From Prochlorococcus sp. AG-402-G19 (lineage in GTDB: Bacteria; Cyanobacteriota; Cyanobacteriia; PCC-6307; Cyanobiaceae), in the NCBI GenBank assembly GCA_003279455.1, contig QCHU01000012.1:1-37436 (forward strand): a stretch of DNA of 37,436 nt, written 5' to 3'. Position numbers and translations under genes: made by a program. Of this stretch, positions 1 through 8,834 are shown in pieces. Every line of letters starts with the position of its first letter. Positions within the stretch are counted from its first letter, which is position 1. The notes below the pieces were generated by a model that saw nothing but the letters and a program-made list of their open reading frames with translations, did not search any database and was not told where the DNA came from.

Positions 1-2
1 TA

Positions 3-86
3 AGAAAAAATACACCATTTTCAAAAGAAGAAGGTTATGATAATTTTGTAAGAAAATTACAAGATTATATTTTTAATCATTGTTAA
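3..86 (+). CDS. C-terminal end of an unidentified protein (partial)
   Basis: An open frame enters from the left edge and ends at TAA 84-86, giving 27 residues ending in VRKLQDYIFNHC. It is charged and helix-like and reads like a genuine C-terminus. It overlaps the 3' end of the convergent ABC transporter gene by 14 bases, which is common in compact genomes. Too little is visible to name a family; the position suggests another surface-polysaccharide gene. Confidence 0.4.
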   Translation, partial: RKNTPFSKEEGYDNFVRKLQDYIFNHC

Positions 87-1878
87 CTAATTTAGGTAAA
101 ATTTCTTTTGGTGAGCCTATACGATTAATGAAACCATCCTTTAATTCTATTATTCGATCACAGTCAACAATAGAATAATAATCATGGGATACAATTATCA
201 GTGTAATATCTCTAGTGAATTTAAATAATTCATCTTTTATCTCTTTACTAGTCTTTATATCCAGAGCACTTGTTGCCTCATCTAAGATAATAATTTTTGC
301 TCTCTTATAGAAAGCTCTAGCAATTAAGATTCTTTGCTTTTGACCTCCGCTTAACGTAGTTCCATCCTCGTTAATCAACGTATCGTAAGAATATGGCAAA
401 CTTTCAATAAATTCAGAAAGATTCGCCATTTTTGCCGATTTATAAAGTTGATTAATATCTATCTGATCTGGCTCAACACCGAATGCAATATTTTCTGCAA
501 ATGTTCCTGCTTTAATAAAAATCTCCTGAGGAACGTGGGAAAATAAAGGCTTATTTCTATTTATTGTTAAAGGACTTCCATCTAAAGTAATCGAGCCCTT
601 ATCGGGCTTTAGTAAGCAAAGTAATAAATCAATAAATGTACTTTTTCCACTTCCAGATTCACCAATCACTCCGATCCTTTCACCTTGTAGAAGGCTAAAG
701 TTAAAATTATTAATTTCATAGTTTTTATTTTTATTATAAGAGAAATATACATTATTAAAATCTATTGATTTTTTAAACATCAAAGGAGGAATTATTTCTA
801 GATCATTTATTTCTTTATCATGGAAATTAACTGACTTATTTTCTAATAAATCAATAACATGAAGGACTGACTTTTCCTGAGTTATTAATGATGAATAAGA
901 TGCGTACGAGAGTTGTAAGGCAGGCAATAACTTTTGAGAAGCCAAAGCAAAAGAACCTAATAAAGTAATTAAACTAGTAGTATTAATAATACTTCCTGAA
1001 GTCGATATATAAGCAAATAAACAAATAGAAATAAGAGCCAGCATTTCAATAATAAATCTAGGTGAAGCAGCTAAGAAAGCCGTATTAGCAGTTGCTTTTC
1101 GAAGGAAATAATCGATTTGTTTATGATTATTTATATATGCATTCTCAATGTTAATATTCATCTTTATTTCTCTAATTGAAGATAAACTATCTCTAACAGA
1201 CCTATATAAATCTTTTGTATTTAATGCAATTATTTTACTATAAACTGAATACTTAAACTTCGTAAAAATAATAATAAAAATATATGTAATTCCAAAAAAT
1301 GAACCCGCTATTATAGAAGATTTGAAATCAATAAACAACAAGGCTACTAAGATAGAAAATGAAATTATGATATTAGTAAGCAATCTAAGACTAAGTGATA
1401 TTGCCTTAATTGTGGATTTTATATATTCGGTTAATGATGCTATAATGCTATTCTTGTCTATAGTTAAATGTTTTTCATAAGTTTCAGAAAGAATATTTGA
1501 AAATATTTTAGAACTAATTTCATGACCAATTAAATTACTTACTCTATGTGTTAAGTACAAAGTAACGAGTCTTAAAATTGCTGTTATTACAACAATAATA
1601 ATAAAAAATAAAACTATTATCGTAAATAAAATATCGCTATTATTTAAACTGAATATATTAGTTATCAGATTAAAATAATTTAAATTTTGAGCTATTGCAG
1701 GATCTGAAATAAATTTCAAGATGGGTACCAAAGCAGCTAGAGTAAATCCTTCTGACACTCCACTTAAAATCATCAAAAAAAGCAGGCCAACAAGTTGATA
1801 TTTCCTGCGCTTACTGATATAAAACCAAAGCCTTTGAATAAAAATGTTCTTTATTTTTAGCGGGAACTCATTAAGCAT
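73..1878 (-). CDS. ABC transporter, fused membrane and ATPase domains (flippase/exporter type)
   Basis: A 601-residue half-transporter with an N-terminal membrane domain of about six helices (roughly residues 28-330) and a C-terminal nucleotide-binding domain. Walker A GESGSGKST is at 406-414, the LSGGQ signature at 509-513, Walker B ending in D533-E534, and an H-loop SHD follows. This is the layout of MsbA/PglK exporters, which work as dimers and flip lipid-linked substrates across the inner membrane using ATP. It lies beside sugar-nucleotide genes and, further right, genes resembling the bacillosamine pathway. A PglK-like role in flipping an undecaprenyl-linked glycan is therefore a reasonable inference. 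Peptide or lipid A export cannot be excluded. The gene is transcribed alone on the minus strand, 129 bases downstream of the cytidylyltransferase gene. Confidence 0.9.
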   Translation of the reverse strand: MLNEFPLKIKNIFIQRLWFYISKRRKYQLVGLLFLMILSGVSEGFTLAALVPILKFISDPAIAQNLNYFNLITNIFSLNNSDILFTIIVLFFIIIVVITAILRLVTLYLTHRVSNLIGHEISSKIFSNILSETYEKHLTIDKNSIIASLTEYIKSTIKAISLSLRLLTNIIISFSILVALLFIDFKSSIIAGSFFGITYIFIIIFTKFKYSVYSKIIALNTKDLYRSVRDSLSSIREIKMNINIENAYINNHKQIDYFLRKATANTAFLAASPRFIIEMLALISICLFAYISTSGSIINTTSLITLLGSFALASQKLLPALQLSYASYSSLITQEKSVLHVIDLLENKSVNFHDKEINDLEIIPPLMFKKSIDFNNVYFSYNKNKNYEINNFNFSLLQGERIGVIGESGSGKSTFIDLLLCLLKPDKGSITLDGSPLTINRNKPLFSHVPQEIFIKAGTFAENIAFGVEPDQIDINQLYKSAKMANLSEFIESLPYSYDTLINEDGTTLSGGQKQRILIARAFYKRAKIIILDEATSALDIKTSKEIKDELFKFTRDITLIIVSHDYYSIVDCDRIIELKDGFINRIGSPKEILPKLVNND

Positions 1879-2007
1879 ATAAAATCATGAAAAATTTAGT
1901 ATGTATAATTAGTATATTAAATCATTTTAAAGATAAAGCTCAAAAAGGGAAAAAATATATCAGGATATACATCTAGTTTAAAAAAGGATGCAAAGCTATC
2001 TTAGATA

Positions 2008-2730
2008 TTAAGCAATATTATATTCTTCAATTGTAATAATCTTGTTTTTTATTAGGGACTCCAGTAAATATAAATCATGAATATTATCTAAATTAATACT
2101 CTTTATATCTTTCATTATGAAAGGCAAAGTATATTGTGAGAAAAATGAATTGTTTGCATAAATAGAATCTATGTTTGCCAAGTAAAAAGCACCATTTAAT
2201 GCATACACTTTCGGTAAAGATTGTCTTGAAACCATTGATTCGTTTCCTAAATATGATCTAACGTATCCATCTTTAATCACTTGTATTTTATTTGGATGAG
2301 GGTGATCAAAGCTTACTAGACTTACAGAGGAATCGAATTCATTAGATGATTTTTGAAACTCATTAAAGAATGAATTCAAATCAGAAAGAGTTCTTGTAGC
2401 ATTTGTCACTTGTAGAAGCAAAACCATCCCTTCGATAATATTATTTTTATTTAATGAATCTTTTATGACGTCAATTGTTTTAGCTCCATCAGTTGCTAAG
2501 TAGTTAGGCCTTAATGAGGTTTCATTTACTCCATAAACTTTTGCAATATCATACATTTCAATATCATCTGTACTAACAATGACTTTATCTATATGGTCAC
2601 ATAGTAATCCAATTTTTATCGCTCTTTCTAATAATGTATCATTTCCTAATTTATATAGATTCTTTCTAGGTATCCCCTTAGATCCTCCTCTTACAGGAAT
2701 GATTGCGGTAACTTTTTGATTATTTAACAT
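2008..2730 (-). CDS. Acylneuraminate cytidylyltransferase family protein (NeuA/PseF/LegF-like)
   Basis: A 240-residue protein with the family's N-terminal nucleotide-binding loop: IPVRGGSKGIPRKN begins at residue 11, close to the start. The VSTDD motif follows and a conserved QVT/R region sits mid-protein. Enzymes of this family transfer CMP from CTP to a nine-carbon nonulosonic acid (sialic, pseudaminic or legionaminic) or, in some members, to KDO-like sugars, in the cytoplasm. Length is normal. The gene start overlaps the end of the upstream methyltransferase gene by 11 bases, so the two are probably co-transcribed. The specific sugar cannot be read from sequence. A broken pseB-like gene at 19760 hints at a former pseudaminic-acid pathway, but no synthase (NeuB/PseI type) is in the window. 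Confidence 0.85.
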   Translation of the reverse strand: MLNNQKVTAIIPVRGGSKGIPRKNLYKLGNDTLLERAIKIGLLCDHIDKVIVSTDDIEMYDIAKVYGVNETSLRPNYLATDGAKTIDVIKDSLNKNNIIEGMVLLLQVTNATRTLSDLNSFFNEFQKSSNEFDSSVSLVSFDHPHPNKIQVIKDGYVRSYLGNESMVSRQSLPKVYALNGAFYLANIDSIYANNSFFSQYTLPFIMKDIKSINLDNIHDLYLLESLIKNKIITIEEYNIA

Positions 2731-3799
2731 TCTTAAATACCCCTATTAATCTACTACCTAAAAGATTCTTATGTATATATTCAGGTGTAATAAAATCAAA
2801 GAGACCTTCTGGGTCACCGTAGCCATGATATGGGTATTCTCCAGATAAATAACTCTTAATATTATCAATCTCAGTAATAGCTGTCTCAAGATGTACACAT
2901 TCAAATTGATGCTGATCCATTAATTTTTCCAAACTTGACTTGCAAAAATGAGAAACATGCTTCCAATTAAAGGTAGCTGATTTTTCTCTAATTAACCTAG
3001 AAGCCAAACTTTCAACATTTGGTACCATGATAAAAAATAATCCATTGATTTTTAAAAGTTTTTTAATAACAGATACTATTGTATTTAGATCATAAATATG
3101 TTCTAGAACATTCCACATAGAAATACAATCATAATTAGAGCCTAGTTTATTCATGTCTAAAGATTCAAATGTAGTTTGGATATACTGGATACCAGGGACA
3201 TTTTTATAACTTAATGAATATCTCTCATTAGCATCGACACCAATACATGAAGTCCATCCTAAGCTAGAAGCCTCCTCAAGAAAGACACCTGCACCGCAAC
3301 CAAGATCCATTATTAATTTTCTGGATGGAGTACCTATCTGGTCAATAAGTGATAAACCATATCTGTACTTATCTCTATCAATTTCCTTTTGGAGAGGTTG
3401 CAAATACATATCAGAGGCTGTTTTATCATCTGAATATATTTCGCAAACCTTTTTATAATTAATTCTTGGATTTAAATATCTATGGTCACAATTTCTACAT
3501 CTCCAAACTTCTAAGCCAAGTCGACTTAAAAAAGGATCTCGTTCACAAGATTTACATACTGGACAATTGTTAACCTCTTCCCAAAATCCCTTAATCCTCT
3601 GATATCTGTCAACGCCAGTATCAAAAACTACTTTGGCATGTTCACGAATCAAACCTCCATCTGCTGGTTTTCCCTTACCACTTCTATTTGTTTGGGAATG
3701 AAATTTAGCAGCTCCATGTTTCAAATTCCCGTCAAATTGATTTTTTATATTAAGTCTTTCTTCAAAACTGTTTATATCAAAACTTTTATTCATATTCAT
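2720..3799 (-). CDS. SAM-dependent methyltransferase with N-terminal zinc ribbon
   Basis: A 359-residue protein. Residues 1-75 are a polar, glycine- and lysine-rich stretch with no recognised domain. A zinc-ribbon-like Cys4 set follows (C79/C82 and C101/C104), then a class I methyltransferase fold with motif I DLGCGAG starting at D165 and the acidic VDAN ending strand 2. A later WNVLEHIYD segment is typical of the Methyltransf_23/UbiG-like group often found in polysaccharide clusters. It presumably methylates a sugar, sugar nucleotide or glycan end using S-adenosylmethionine. It is first of a two-gene minus-strand unit with the cytidylyltransferase. The substrate is unknown. Confidence 0.82.
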   Translation of the reverse strand: MNMNKSFDINSFEERLNIKNQFDGNLKHGAAKFHSQTNRSGKGKPADGGLIREHAKVVFDTGVDRYQRIKGFWEEVNNCPVCKSCERDPFLSRLGLEVWRCRNCDHRYLNPRINYKKVCEIYSDDKTASDMYLQPLQKEIDRDKYRYGLSLIDQIGTPSRKLIMDLGCGAGVFLEEASSLGWTSCIGVDANERYSLSYKNVPGIQYIQTTFESLDMNKLGSNYDCISMWNVLEHIYDLNTIVSVIKKLLKINGLFFIMVPNVESLASRLIREKSATFNWKHVSHFCKSSLEKLMDQHQFECVHLETAITEIDNIKSYLSGEYPYHGYGDPEGLFDFITPEYIHKNLLGSRLIGVFKNVK

Positions 3800-4103
3800 T
3801 CTTTGTTTATATCCTTTATTAAATCTATCATATCAATGAGTTAAAAAAAAAGTTAACAAAACATCTTTTCACTATAGGTTCATAGATTTGATTTGAATTA
3901 TATATAAAGTCGTAGTTTTTTTTATATGGATATCTAAAAAACAAAATGAAAGAGAAGGTGTTATGTATTTTTTGTAAAAGAATAGGGAGGGCGAACGAAA
4001 ATATAATTTGTCAGTATGTATTGAAAATTCAGGGTCATAGTACAGTATTTTGCTTTTATGCTTAAAATAAATTGAATTCCTTTGGCATCCTTTTTAGCAA
4101 AAG
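3800..4103. other. Divergent intergenic region
   Basis: 304 A+T-rich bases between the minus-strand methyltransferase unit and the plus-strand radical SAM unit, so it must hold promoters in both directions. I see no convincing -35/-10 pair, operator palindrome or ORF. Confidence 0.4.
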
Positions 4104-5267
4104 ATGGAAAACGCTTACGCTAATAAAAAAGTGTCTACTGGTGGTCAGTCCTTTAAAGTTAATAAAAATAAAAATACTTCTTCTATTCCCTGTCCTCAGA
4201 AGTATATAGATGTTTTTAACGAGGTTTCTAATTCCTCAATAGATTTTGCAGATAAGTATGAGATCAAATATTTTAATGAGTATAAATTAAAGGTATCTAA
4301 TTTTTCAGATAAAGGATGGTCTGGCTTATCTAAGCAAGAACAAAAAGTAATTACTGGTCTTGATCCATACAAAATCCCAGCTTACTTGGGGTATAGAAAC
4401 TCATTCGGCCTTGGCATTCACAGAGAAGGATATAAAAACAAACCTATTTTCGCATTAATAGAGGTTGCAAGTTCTTGCAACATAAAATGCCCATTTTGCT
4501 TCCAAAGTGATTCCACCTTCACAACAAAAGAATATATGGGAATAATAGATAAAGATCTTGCATTCAGGGTGATAAATGAAATTGATGATTTGATGATAAG
4601 AGGTATAACAATAGCAAGTAGGGGTGAGCCTTTATTGTGTAAAGATCTAGGTGAGATACTTCATCACATTGGTACCAAAAAAAATATTTTAGAAGTAAAA
4701 ATCAATACAAATGCCAAAAGATTAAATGAGAAAAATTTAAAAATGCTTGTTACTTCCCCAGTAAATATTCTCGTCATTTCTACAGACCATTATGAGAAAG
4801 AACTTTATGAAAAATATAGACATGGATCAAGCTATGAAAATTTCATCAATAATATTTCCCAAATAAACTCAGTGAGAGAAAAAAATAATAGGACCAACAC
4901 TTTATATACACGAGCCAGTGGAGTAAAAGTAGACGAAGCTATGGATATCGAAAAATATGATTCGTTTTATCTAAATTATTTTGATGAATCTGGCACCACA
5001 AGGATGTCAGAGAGATGGAATACTTATGCTAATGAAGTGGATACTAATGATCTAAGGCCTTGTGGTCTTCCCTTTGAAAGAATATATATTTGGTTTGATG
5101 GTGTCACAAATCCATGTGATAGTGATTATAAGTCCTATTTAACACCTGGAAATGTTAAGGAGAAATCATTAAAAGAATGCTGGGATAACTTAGCAAAGTT
5201 AAGAAATGATATGTTGACTCAAAAAAGAAAAGAAAATACTCCATGTGATAGATGCTATGTAGCATAA
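4104..5267 (+). CDS. Radical SAM/SPASM domain protein
   Basis: A 387-residue protein with the radical SAM cluster motif C125-x3-C129-x2-C132 (CNIKCPFC), which binds the 4Fe-4S cluster that splits S-adenosylmethionine into methionine and a 5'-deoxyadenosyl radical. The C-terminal region has a reduced SPASM-like set of cysteines: RPCGLPF, NPCDSD, then PCDRC at the end. SPASM proteins hold auxiliary Fe-S clusters and act on peptides, aminoglycosides or sugars. The N-terminal ~115 residues match nothing I recognise. The next gene, a Gfo/Idh oxidoreductase, overlaps it by 16 bases. A nucleoside hydrolase able to clear 5'-deoxyadenosine follows. A role in making an unusual sugar or modified metabolite is inferred; the substrate is unknown. 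Confidence 0.85.
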   Translation: MENAYANKKVSTGGQSFKVNKNKNTSSIPCPQKYIDVFNEVSNSSIDFADKYEIKYFNEYKLKVSNFSDKGWSGLSKQEQKVITGLDPYKIPAYLGYRNSFGLGIHREGYKNKPIFALIEVASSCNIKCPFCFQSDSTFTTKEYMGIIDKDLAFRVINEIDDLMIRGITIASRGEPLLCKDLGEILHHIGTKKNILEVKINTNAKRLNEKNLKMLVTSPVNILVISTDHYEKELYEKYRHGSSYENFINNISQINSVREKNNRTNTLYTRASGVKVDEAMDIEKYDSFYLNYFDESGTTRMSERWNTYANEVDTNDLRPCGLPFERIYIWFDGVTNPCDSDYKSYLTPGNVKEKSLKECWDNLAKLRNDMLTQKRKENTPCDRCYVA

Positions 5268-6238
5268 AAGTGCATATAACTTTTTTTGGGTATGGTTCAC
5301 AAGCTAAAAGAATAAAAAAATATTGCCAAAAATTCTTTGAAAATCATGAGAAAATACAATACTCAGGAATAGTTAGAAAAAATTTTAAAAATAATGATAT
5401 AAAACTATTCTCAAATATAGAAGATTGTATATATCAGAATGGTCTCATTGATTGTATTTTCATTTGTACTAATAATTCATCTCATCTTCAAGTATTTAAA
5501 GAATGTATACATAAAAAAATACCATATATTTATGTTGAAAAGCCTGCCATTGGAGTTGAGGATTATCTAGAATCAAAAAGAAAAATTAATAACATAAAAT
5601 ATATTCAGATTGGATACCACTTCAATTATCAAGAAGCATTTATTTCCTTAGAAAAACTGGTGAAATCTGATGAATTAGGAAAACTCCTAAAATTTGAAAT
5701 ATTTTATGGACATGGCTTAGCATTTAAGGATCAATTTCAAAATTCATGGAGAGCTAATGAGAAAGATGCATTGCTAGATACAGTGCTATGTCATTTAGTA
5801 AATCTAAGTATAAGGATTGGAAATATAGAGAGGCTTAGAGATTTTATTTTTTCACAAATCCCTAATATTAAAAATGGTATTTTAGATACTGCAAATTTAG
5901 CTTTTACGAATGAAAAAGGATCACTATTTTCACTAACATCTTCATGGGGCTCACCCTTAGAAAAAAGCGTTAAAGCATACTTTGATAATGGTATATGGGA
6001 ATATAACTTTAATGATTTAATTATAAAAAGTCCAAGAGACGTATTTGATGAAAATGGTATGTTTAAATCACCTCCTTCAGTTATTTCACCAATATCATTT
6101 AATGGTATTCAATCAAGTATATATAATTTTCTGGAAGTTGTTCAGAAAGATCTATCTGCTGATTATCAGCTGAATAATTCAAAAAAAACATCTGAGATAT
6201 TAAATTTACTTAAATCTGAACATCAAATTAAATACTAA
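5252..6238 (+). CDS. Gfo/Idh/MocA family NAD(P)-dependent oxidoreductase
   Basis: A 328-residue protein with an N-terminal Rossmann fold (ITFFGYGSQAKR near residue 10), the family EKP motif (VEKPAIG, about residues 95-101) and a mid-protein D-x5-H-type active-site segment (DTVLCHLVNL). These enzymes oxidise or reduce a hydroxyl or keto group on sugars, inositols or UDP-sugars using a nicotinamide cofactor. The ATG at 5252 overlaps the radical SAM gene by 16 bases. An in-frame GTG at 5270, just after that gene's stop, is an alternative start that would leave the Rossmann fold intact. Coupling to the radical SAM enzyme suggests sequential steps on one substrate. Confidence 0.82.
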   Translation: MLCSIKVHITFFGYGSQAKRIKKYCQKFFENHEKIQYSGIVRKNFKNNDIKLFSNIEDCIYQNGLIDCIFICTNNSSHLQVFKECIHKKIPYIYVEKPAIGVEDYLESKRKINNIKYIQIGYHFNYQEAFISLEKLVKSDELGKLLKFEIFYGHGLAFKDQFQNSWRANEKDALLDTVLCHLVNLSIRIGNIERLRDFIFSQIPNIKNGILDTANLAFTNEKGSLFSLTSSWGSPLEKSVKAYFDNGIWEYNFNDLIIKSPRDVFDENGMFKSPPSVISPISFNGIQSSIYNFLEVVQKDLSADYQLNNSKKTSEILNLLKSEHQIKY

Positions 6239-6256
6239 CTAAATAAAAATAAGATT

Positions 6257-7024
6257 ATGAATAACATTAAACACCTAGCGATACTTTCAGCAATGCCAGA
6301 GGAAGTTGGTGAAATTTTGACCCATTTAATTGACTTAGAAGTTAAAAACTTTGGAGATTTAACTATTTACTCTGGAAGATATCAGAACAAATCAAAGACT
6401 TTAATAAAAATTTCTGTAGCGTGGAGTGGATGGGGAAAAGTAAGTGCAGCGAGAGCAGCCACAAGAATTATAAGCACATCAAATTCAGAAACACCAATAG
6501 ATTTAATTTTGTTTACAGGTGTTGCTGGATCAGCAACTGTTGAATTTAACCAATGGGATGTTTTAGTTGCAAAAAAAGTTTTTCAACATGATATGGATGC
6601 AAGTCCAATCTTTGAAAGATTTGTAATACCAGCAATTAAAGAAAAGTACCTAGTATCAAATGATCAATTAACTAACTGGTGTATAACTACACTTATTGAG
6701 AATAAAAATACAAACGATCTAAAAAAGTTTAAGAAAATATCTTTAGGAGTTGTAGGTACTGGAGATAAATTTGTTAACCAAATTCGTGATTTAAATTCTA
6801 TCAAGGAGTCAACACCAGAAATCAAAGCCGTTGAGATGGAAGGAGCCGCCGTTGCACAGGTTGCTCATCAAGAAGAAATAAAATGGCTGATCATTAGAGT
6901 AATATCTGATTCTGCAGACAACTCAGCATCTCAAATATTTTCTGAATTTGTTAACGAATATAAGAACTTTTCATGGCAATTAATTAAAGTATTAATAGAA
7001 AATCTAGAAGCATTAAATACATAA
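6257..7024 (+). CDS. mtnN: 5'-methylthioadenosine/S-adenosylhomocysteine nucleosidase
   Basis: A 255-residue phosphorylase-fold hydrolase. Three catalytic residues align by motif with the E. coli enzyme: E16 in SAMPEEV, E195 in VEMEGAA, and D218 in VISDSAD. It splits adenine from methylthioadenosine, S-adenosylhomocysteine and, in characterised homologues, 5'-deoxyadenosine. It is third in the unit with the radical SAM and Gfo/Idh genes (18-base gap) and converges with an adenine phosphoribosyltransferase gene only four bases away. Together these would remove a radical SAM by-product and recycle the adenine. Whether it is the cell's only copy cannot be told from the window. Confidence 0.88.
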   Translation: MNNIKHLAILSAMPEEVGEILTHLIDLEVKNFGDLTIYSGRYQNKSKTLIKISVAWSGWGKVSAARAATRIISTSNSETPIDLILFTGVAGSATVEFNQWDVLVAKKVFQHDMDASPIFERFVIPAIKEKYLVSNDQLTNWCITTLIENKNTNDLKKFKKISLGVVGTGDKFVNQIRDLNSIKESTPEIKAVEMEGAAVAQVAHQEEIKWLIIRVISDSADNSASQIFSEFVNEYKNFSWQLIKVLIENLEALNT

Positions 7025-7028
7025 TAAA

Positions 7029-7541
7029 TCAGTAAGCAACTTGTGAATCAATTGGTATATTGATTCTTTTACGAGCTTTTAAAGCACTCAATTCAATAAC
7101 AATAGAAATACCAATAGCTCTTTTTTTACATTTATTCAAAAGTTTAATCACACATTCAGCTGTGCCACCAGTAGCCAAAAGATCGTCAACAATAACAAAA
7201 TCAGAGAAAGACTTTAAAGCGCTCCTCTGAATTTCCAAAGAGCTTTCTCCATACTCAAGTGTATAATTTTTTTTTACTAGATCTCCGGGTAATTTACCAG
7301 GTTTTCTTGCAGTAATTAAAGGTTTAGCAGCTTTAATTGCAATCGCTGAGCCAAAAATAAAACCCCTTGACTCAATCGCAATTATTGCTTCAGCTTTTTT
7401 TACGATTTCAGAAGATGCCATATTCTCAACAACCTCAGAGAACATTTTTGGACTTGCAAGAATTGGCATAATATCTTTGAACAAAATGCCTTCTTTAGGG
7501 AAGTCTGGATAGTCAGATACAAACTCGCTAAGGGTATCCAC
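7029..7541 (-). CDS. apt: Adenine phosphoribosyltransferase
   Basis: A 170-residue protein of normal length. It has the family's N-terminal PDFPKEGILFKDI segment, the ESRGFIFG loop and the PRPP-binding motif VIVDDLLATGGT, with the two acidic residues intact. It converts adenine plus PRPP to AMP in the cytoplasm. The start is GTG at 7541: no in-frame ATG lies between it and the upstream TAG, and the protein begins at the expected distance from the conserved motif. It is transcribed toward mtnN and ends four bases from it. The pairing of an adenine-releasing enzyme and an adenine-salvaging enzyme is functionally coherent. Confidence 0.9.
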   Translation of the reverse strand: MDTLSEFVSDYPDFPKEGILFKDIMPILASPKMFSEVVENMASSEIVKKAEAIIAIESRGFIFGSAIAIKAAKPLITARKPGKLPGDLVKKNYTLEYGESSLEIQRSALKSFSDFVIVDDLLATGGTAECVIKLLNKCKKRAIGISIVIELSALKARKRINIPIDSQVAY

Positions 7542-7884
7542 AAATTTTTCGAATAAGTAATTCTATTATAAGTTCATTTAGCAAATCAAGCCTAAATTAT
7601 TAGATTTATTTGCTATTTTAGATTAAACATATACAACCTTTTATAGCAAAAACTTATAATGAAAGAGTAAATTAGTTTATATCTTTAAAAGAAAAATCAA
7701 ATGATTTTAAGTGTTAAATAAATTATTGCTATTGATACTGAAATTCTATGATTTCCTTTTGCTGTCTATAACTATCATATCAATTGAAATAGTAAAAAAT
7801 CCAATAAAAATTGTTAATCTAGTTAAAAAAATTATGAAGCAACATAAAAACCGACTATAGTTTTTTTATATACATTAAAGTTTA
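7542..7884. other. Divergent intergenic region
   Basis: 343 A+T-rich bases between apt (minus) and the acyl carrier protein gene (plus). It must carry the promoters of both units. No ORF, tRNA or strong hairpin seen. Confidence 0.4.
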
Positions 7885-8160
7885 ATGACCACAAGTGAAT
7901 TAATTAATTTGATTGATAACACAATACAAGAAAAGTTAGGACTTGATGAAAATACTCCTTTAATAGGAATTAATTCATCTATAGACTCCATGAATCTAGT
8001 CCAAATATGTATTGCATTAGAAGAGAAATCGGAAGAAGAAGGATTTGAATTTGATTGGAAATCAGAAAAAGCAATGTCTGTTCTAAACAGCATTTTCAGA
8101 AACCCTAAAGCCTTGACAGAAGAATATAATCGACAAATGAAACAAAAATCTAAGAAATGA
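7885..8160 (+). CDS. Acyl carrier protein-like phosphopantetheine protein
   Basis: A 91-residue acidic protein. Residues 31-38 (SSIDSMNL) match the carrier-protein attachment site, with S35 as the likely 4'-phosphopantetheine serine in the usual D-S-[ML] context. It is distinct from the housekeeping AcpP (DSLD) and has a Lys-rich tail. The following SDR overlaps by four bases (ATGA) and an AMP ligase comes next, so it probably carries an activated acyl or amino-acyl group made and modified by these partners. It is the first gene of a four-gene operon (7885-10778). Confidence 0.78.
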   Translation: MTTSELINLIDNTIQEKLGLDENTPLIGINSSIDSMNLVQICIALEEKSEEEGFEFDWKSEKAMSVLNSIFRNPKALTEEYNRQMKQKSKK

Positions 8161-8834
8161 TTATAGTAACTGGTGGTCTCACCGGCCTGGGGAAAGAAAT
8201 AACAAAAAATCTTCGCTCTCGAGGAGAAAAAGTACTGACAATATCCCGAACTAAATGTAGCAAGAATAGTAATCATCTATCTTGCGATTTATCTGAATAC
8301 AGCTCTATTAAAAAAGTTTATAAGAAATTATGCATTCTAAAGGAACCTGTTAATGCTCTTATAAATTGTGCAGGTATAGCCTCTATGAATTTAGCAATCA
8401 CTACTCCTCCAGATGTCACAGAAAGAATAATAAAAACGAATCTACTAGGAACTATATTTTGCAATCAAATATTCTCCCCACTTCTTATCAGGAATAAAGG
8501 TGGAAGAATTATAAATTTCAGCACAATAGCTGTAAATATAGGTTTAAAAGGGGAATCAGTTTATGTCGCTTCCAAAGCTGGTATTGAGGGGTTTTCTAGA
8601 GTAATTGCTAAGGAACTAGCACCTTTCAATATCACGGTTAATTGTATTGCTCCTGGCCCAATCAAGACAAATCTAATCAAAGGTATTTCAGATAAACAGA
8701 TTAAAGATATAATTGAATATCAAATAATAAAAAGAGAAATGAAAAAAAACGACATTTTTCATATAGTAGATCTACTTCTTAGTGAATCAGCATCAAATAT
8801 TACTGGCCAAGTTTTACATGTTGGAGGAGTTTAA
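8157..8834 (+). CDS. Short-chain dehydrogenase/reductase (FabG-like)
   Basis: A 225-residue classical SDR. It has the cofactor loop TGGLTGLGKE at residues 5-14, NCAG in the middle, an active-site Ser in the NFSTIA strand, and the catalytic pair Y136/K140 (YVASK). The C-terminus GQVLHVGG is typical of FabG-type 3-oxoacyl-ACP reductases. It overlaps the carrier protein gene by four bases and the ligase gene by one base (TAATG), implying translational coupling. The likely job is NAD(P)H-dependent reduction of a keto group on the carrier-bound acyl chain, or on a sugar. Confidence 0.85.
   Translation: MIIVTGGLTGLGKEITKNLRSRGEKVLTISRTKCSKNSNHLSCDLSEYSSIKKVYKKLCILKEPVNALINCAGIASMNLAITTPPDVTERIIKTNLLGTIFCNQIFSPLLIRNKGGRIINFSTIAVNIGLKGESVYVASKAGIEGFSRVIAKELAPFNITVNCIAPGPIKTNLIKGISDKQIKDIIEYQIIKREMKKNDIFHIVDLLLSESASNITGQVLHVGGV

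Noticed and set aside
3638-3844. 68-codon plus-strand ORF opposite the methyltransferase gene
   Set aside because: Lies mostly within a well-supported minus-strand gene, with no family features.
7875-8276. 133-codon minus-strand ORF
   Set aside because: Antisense to the carrier protein and SDR genes, which have clear motifs.
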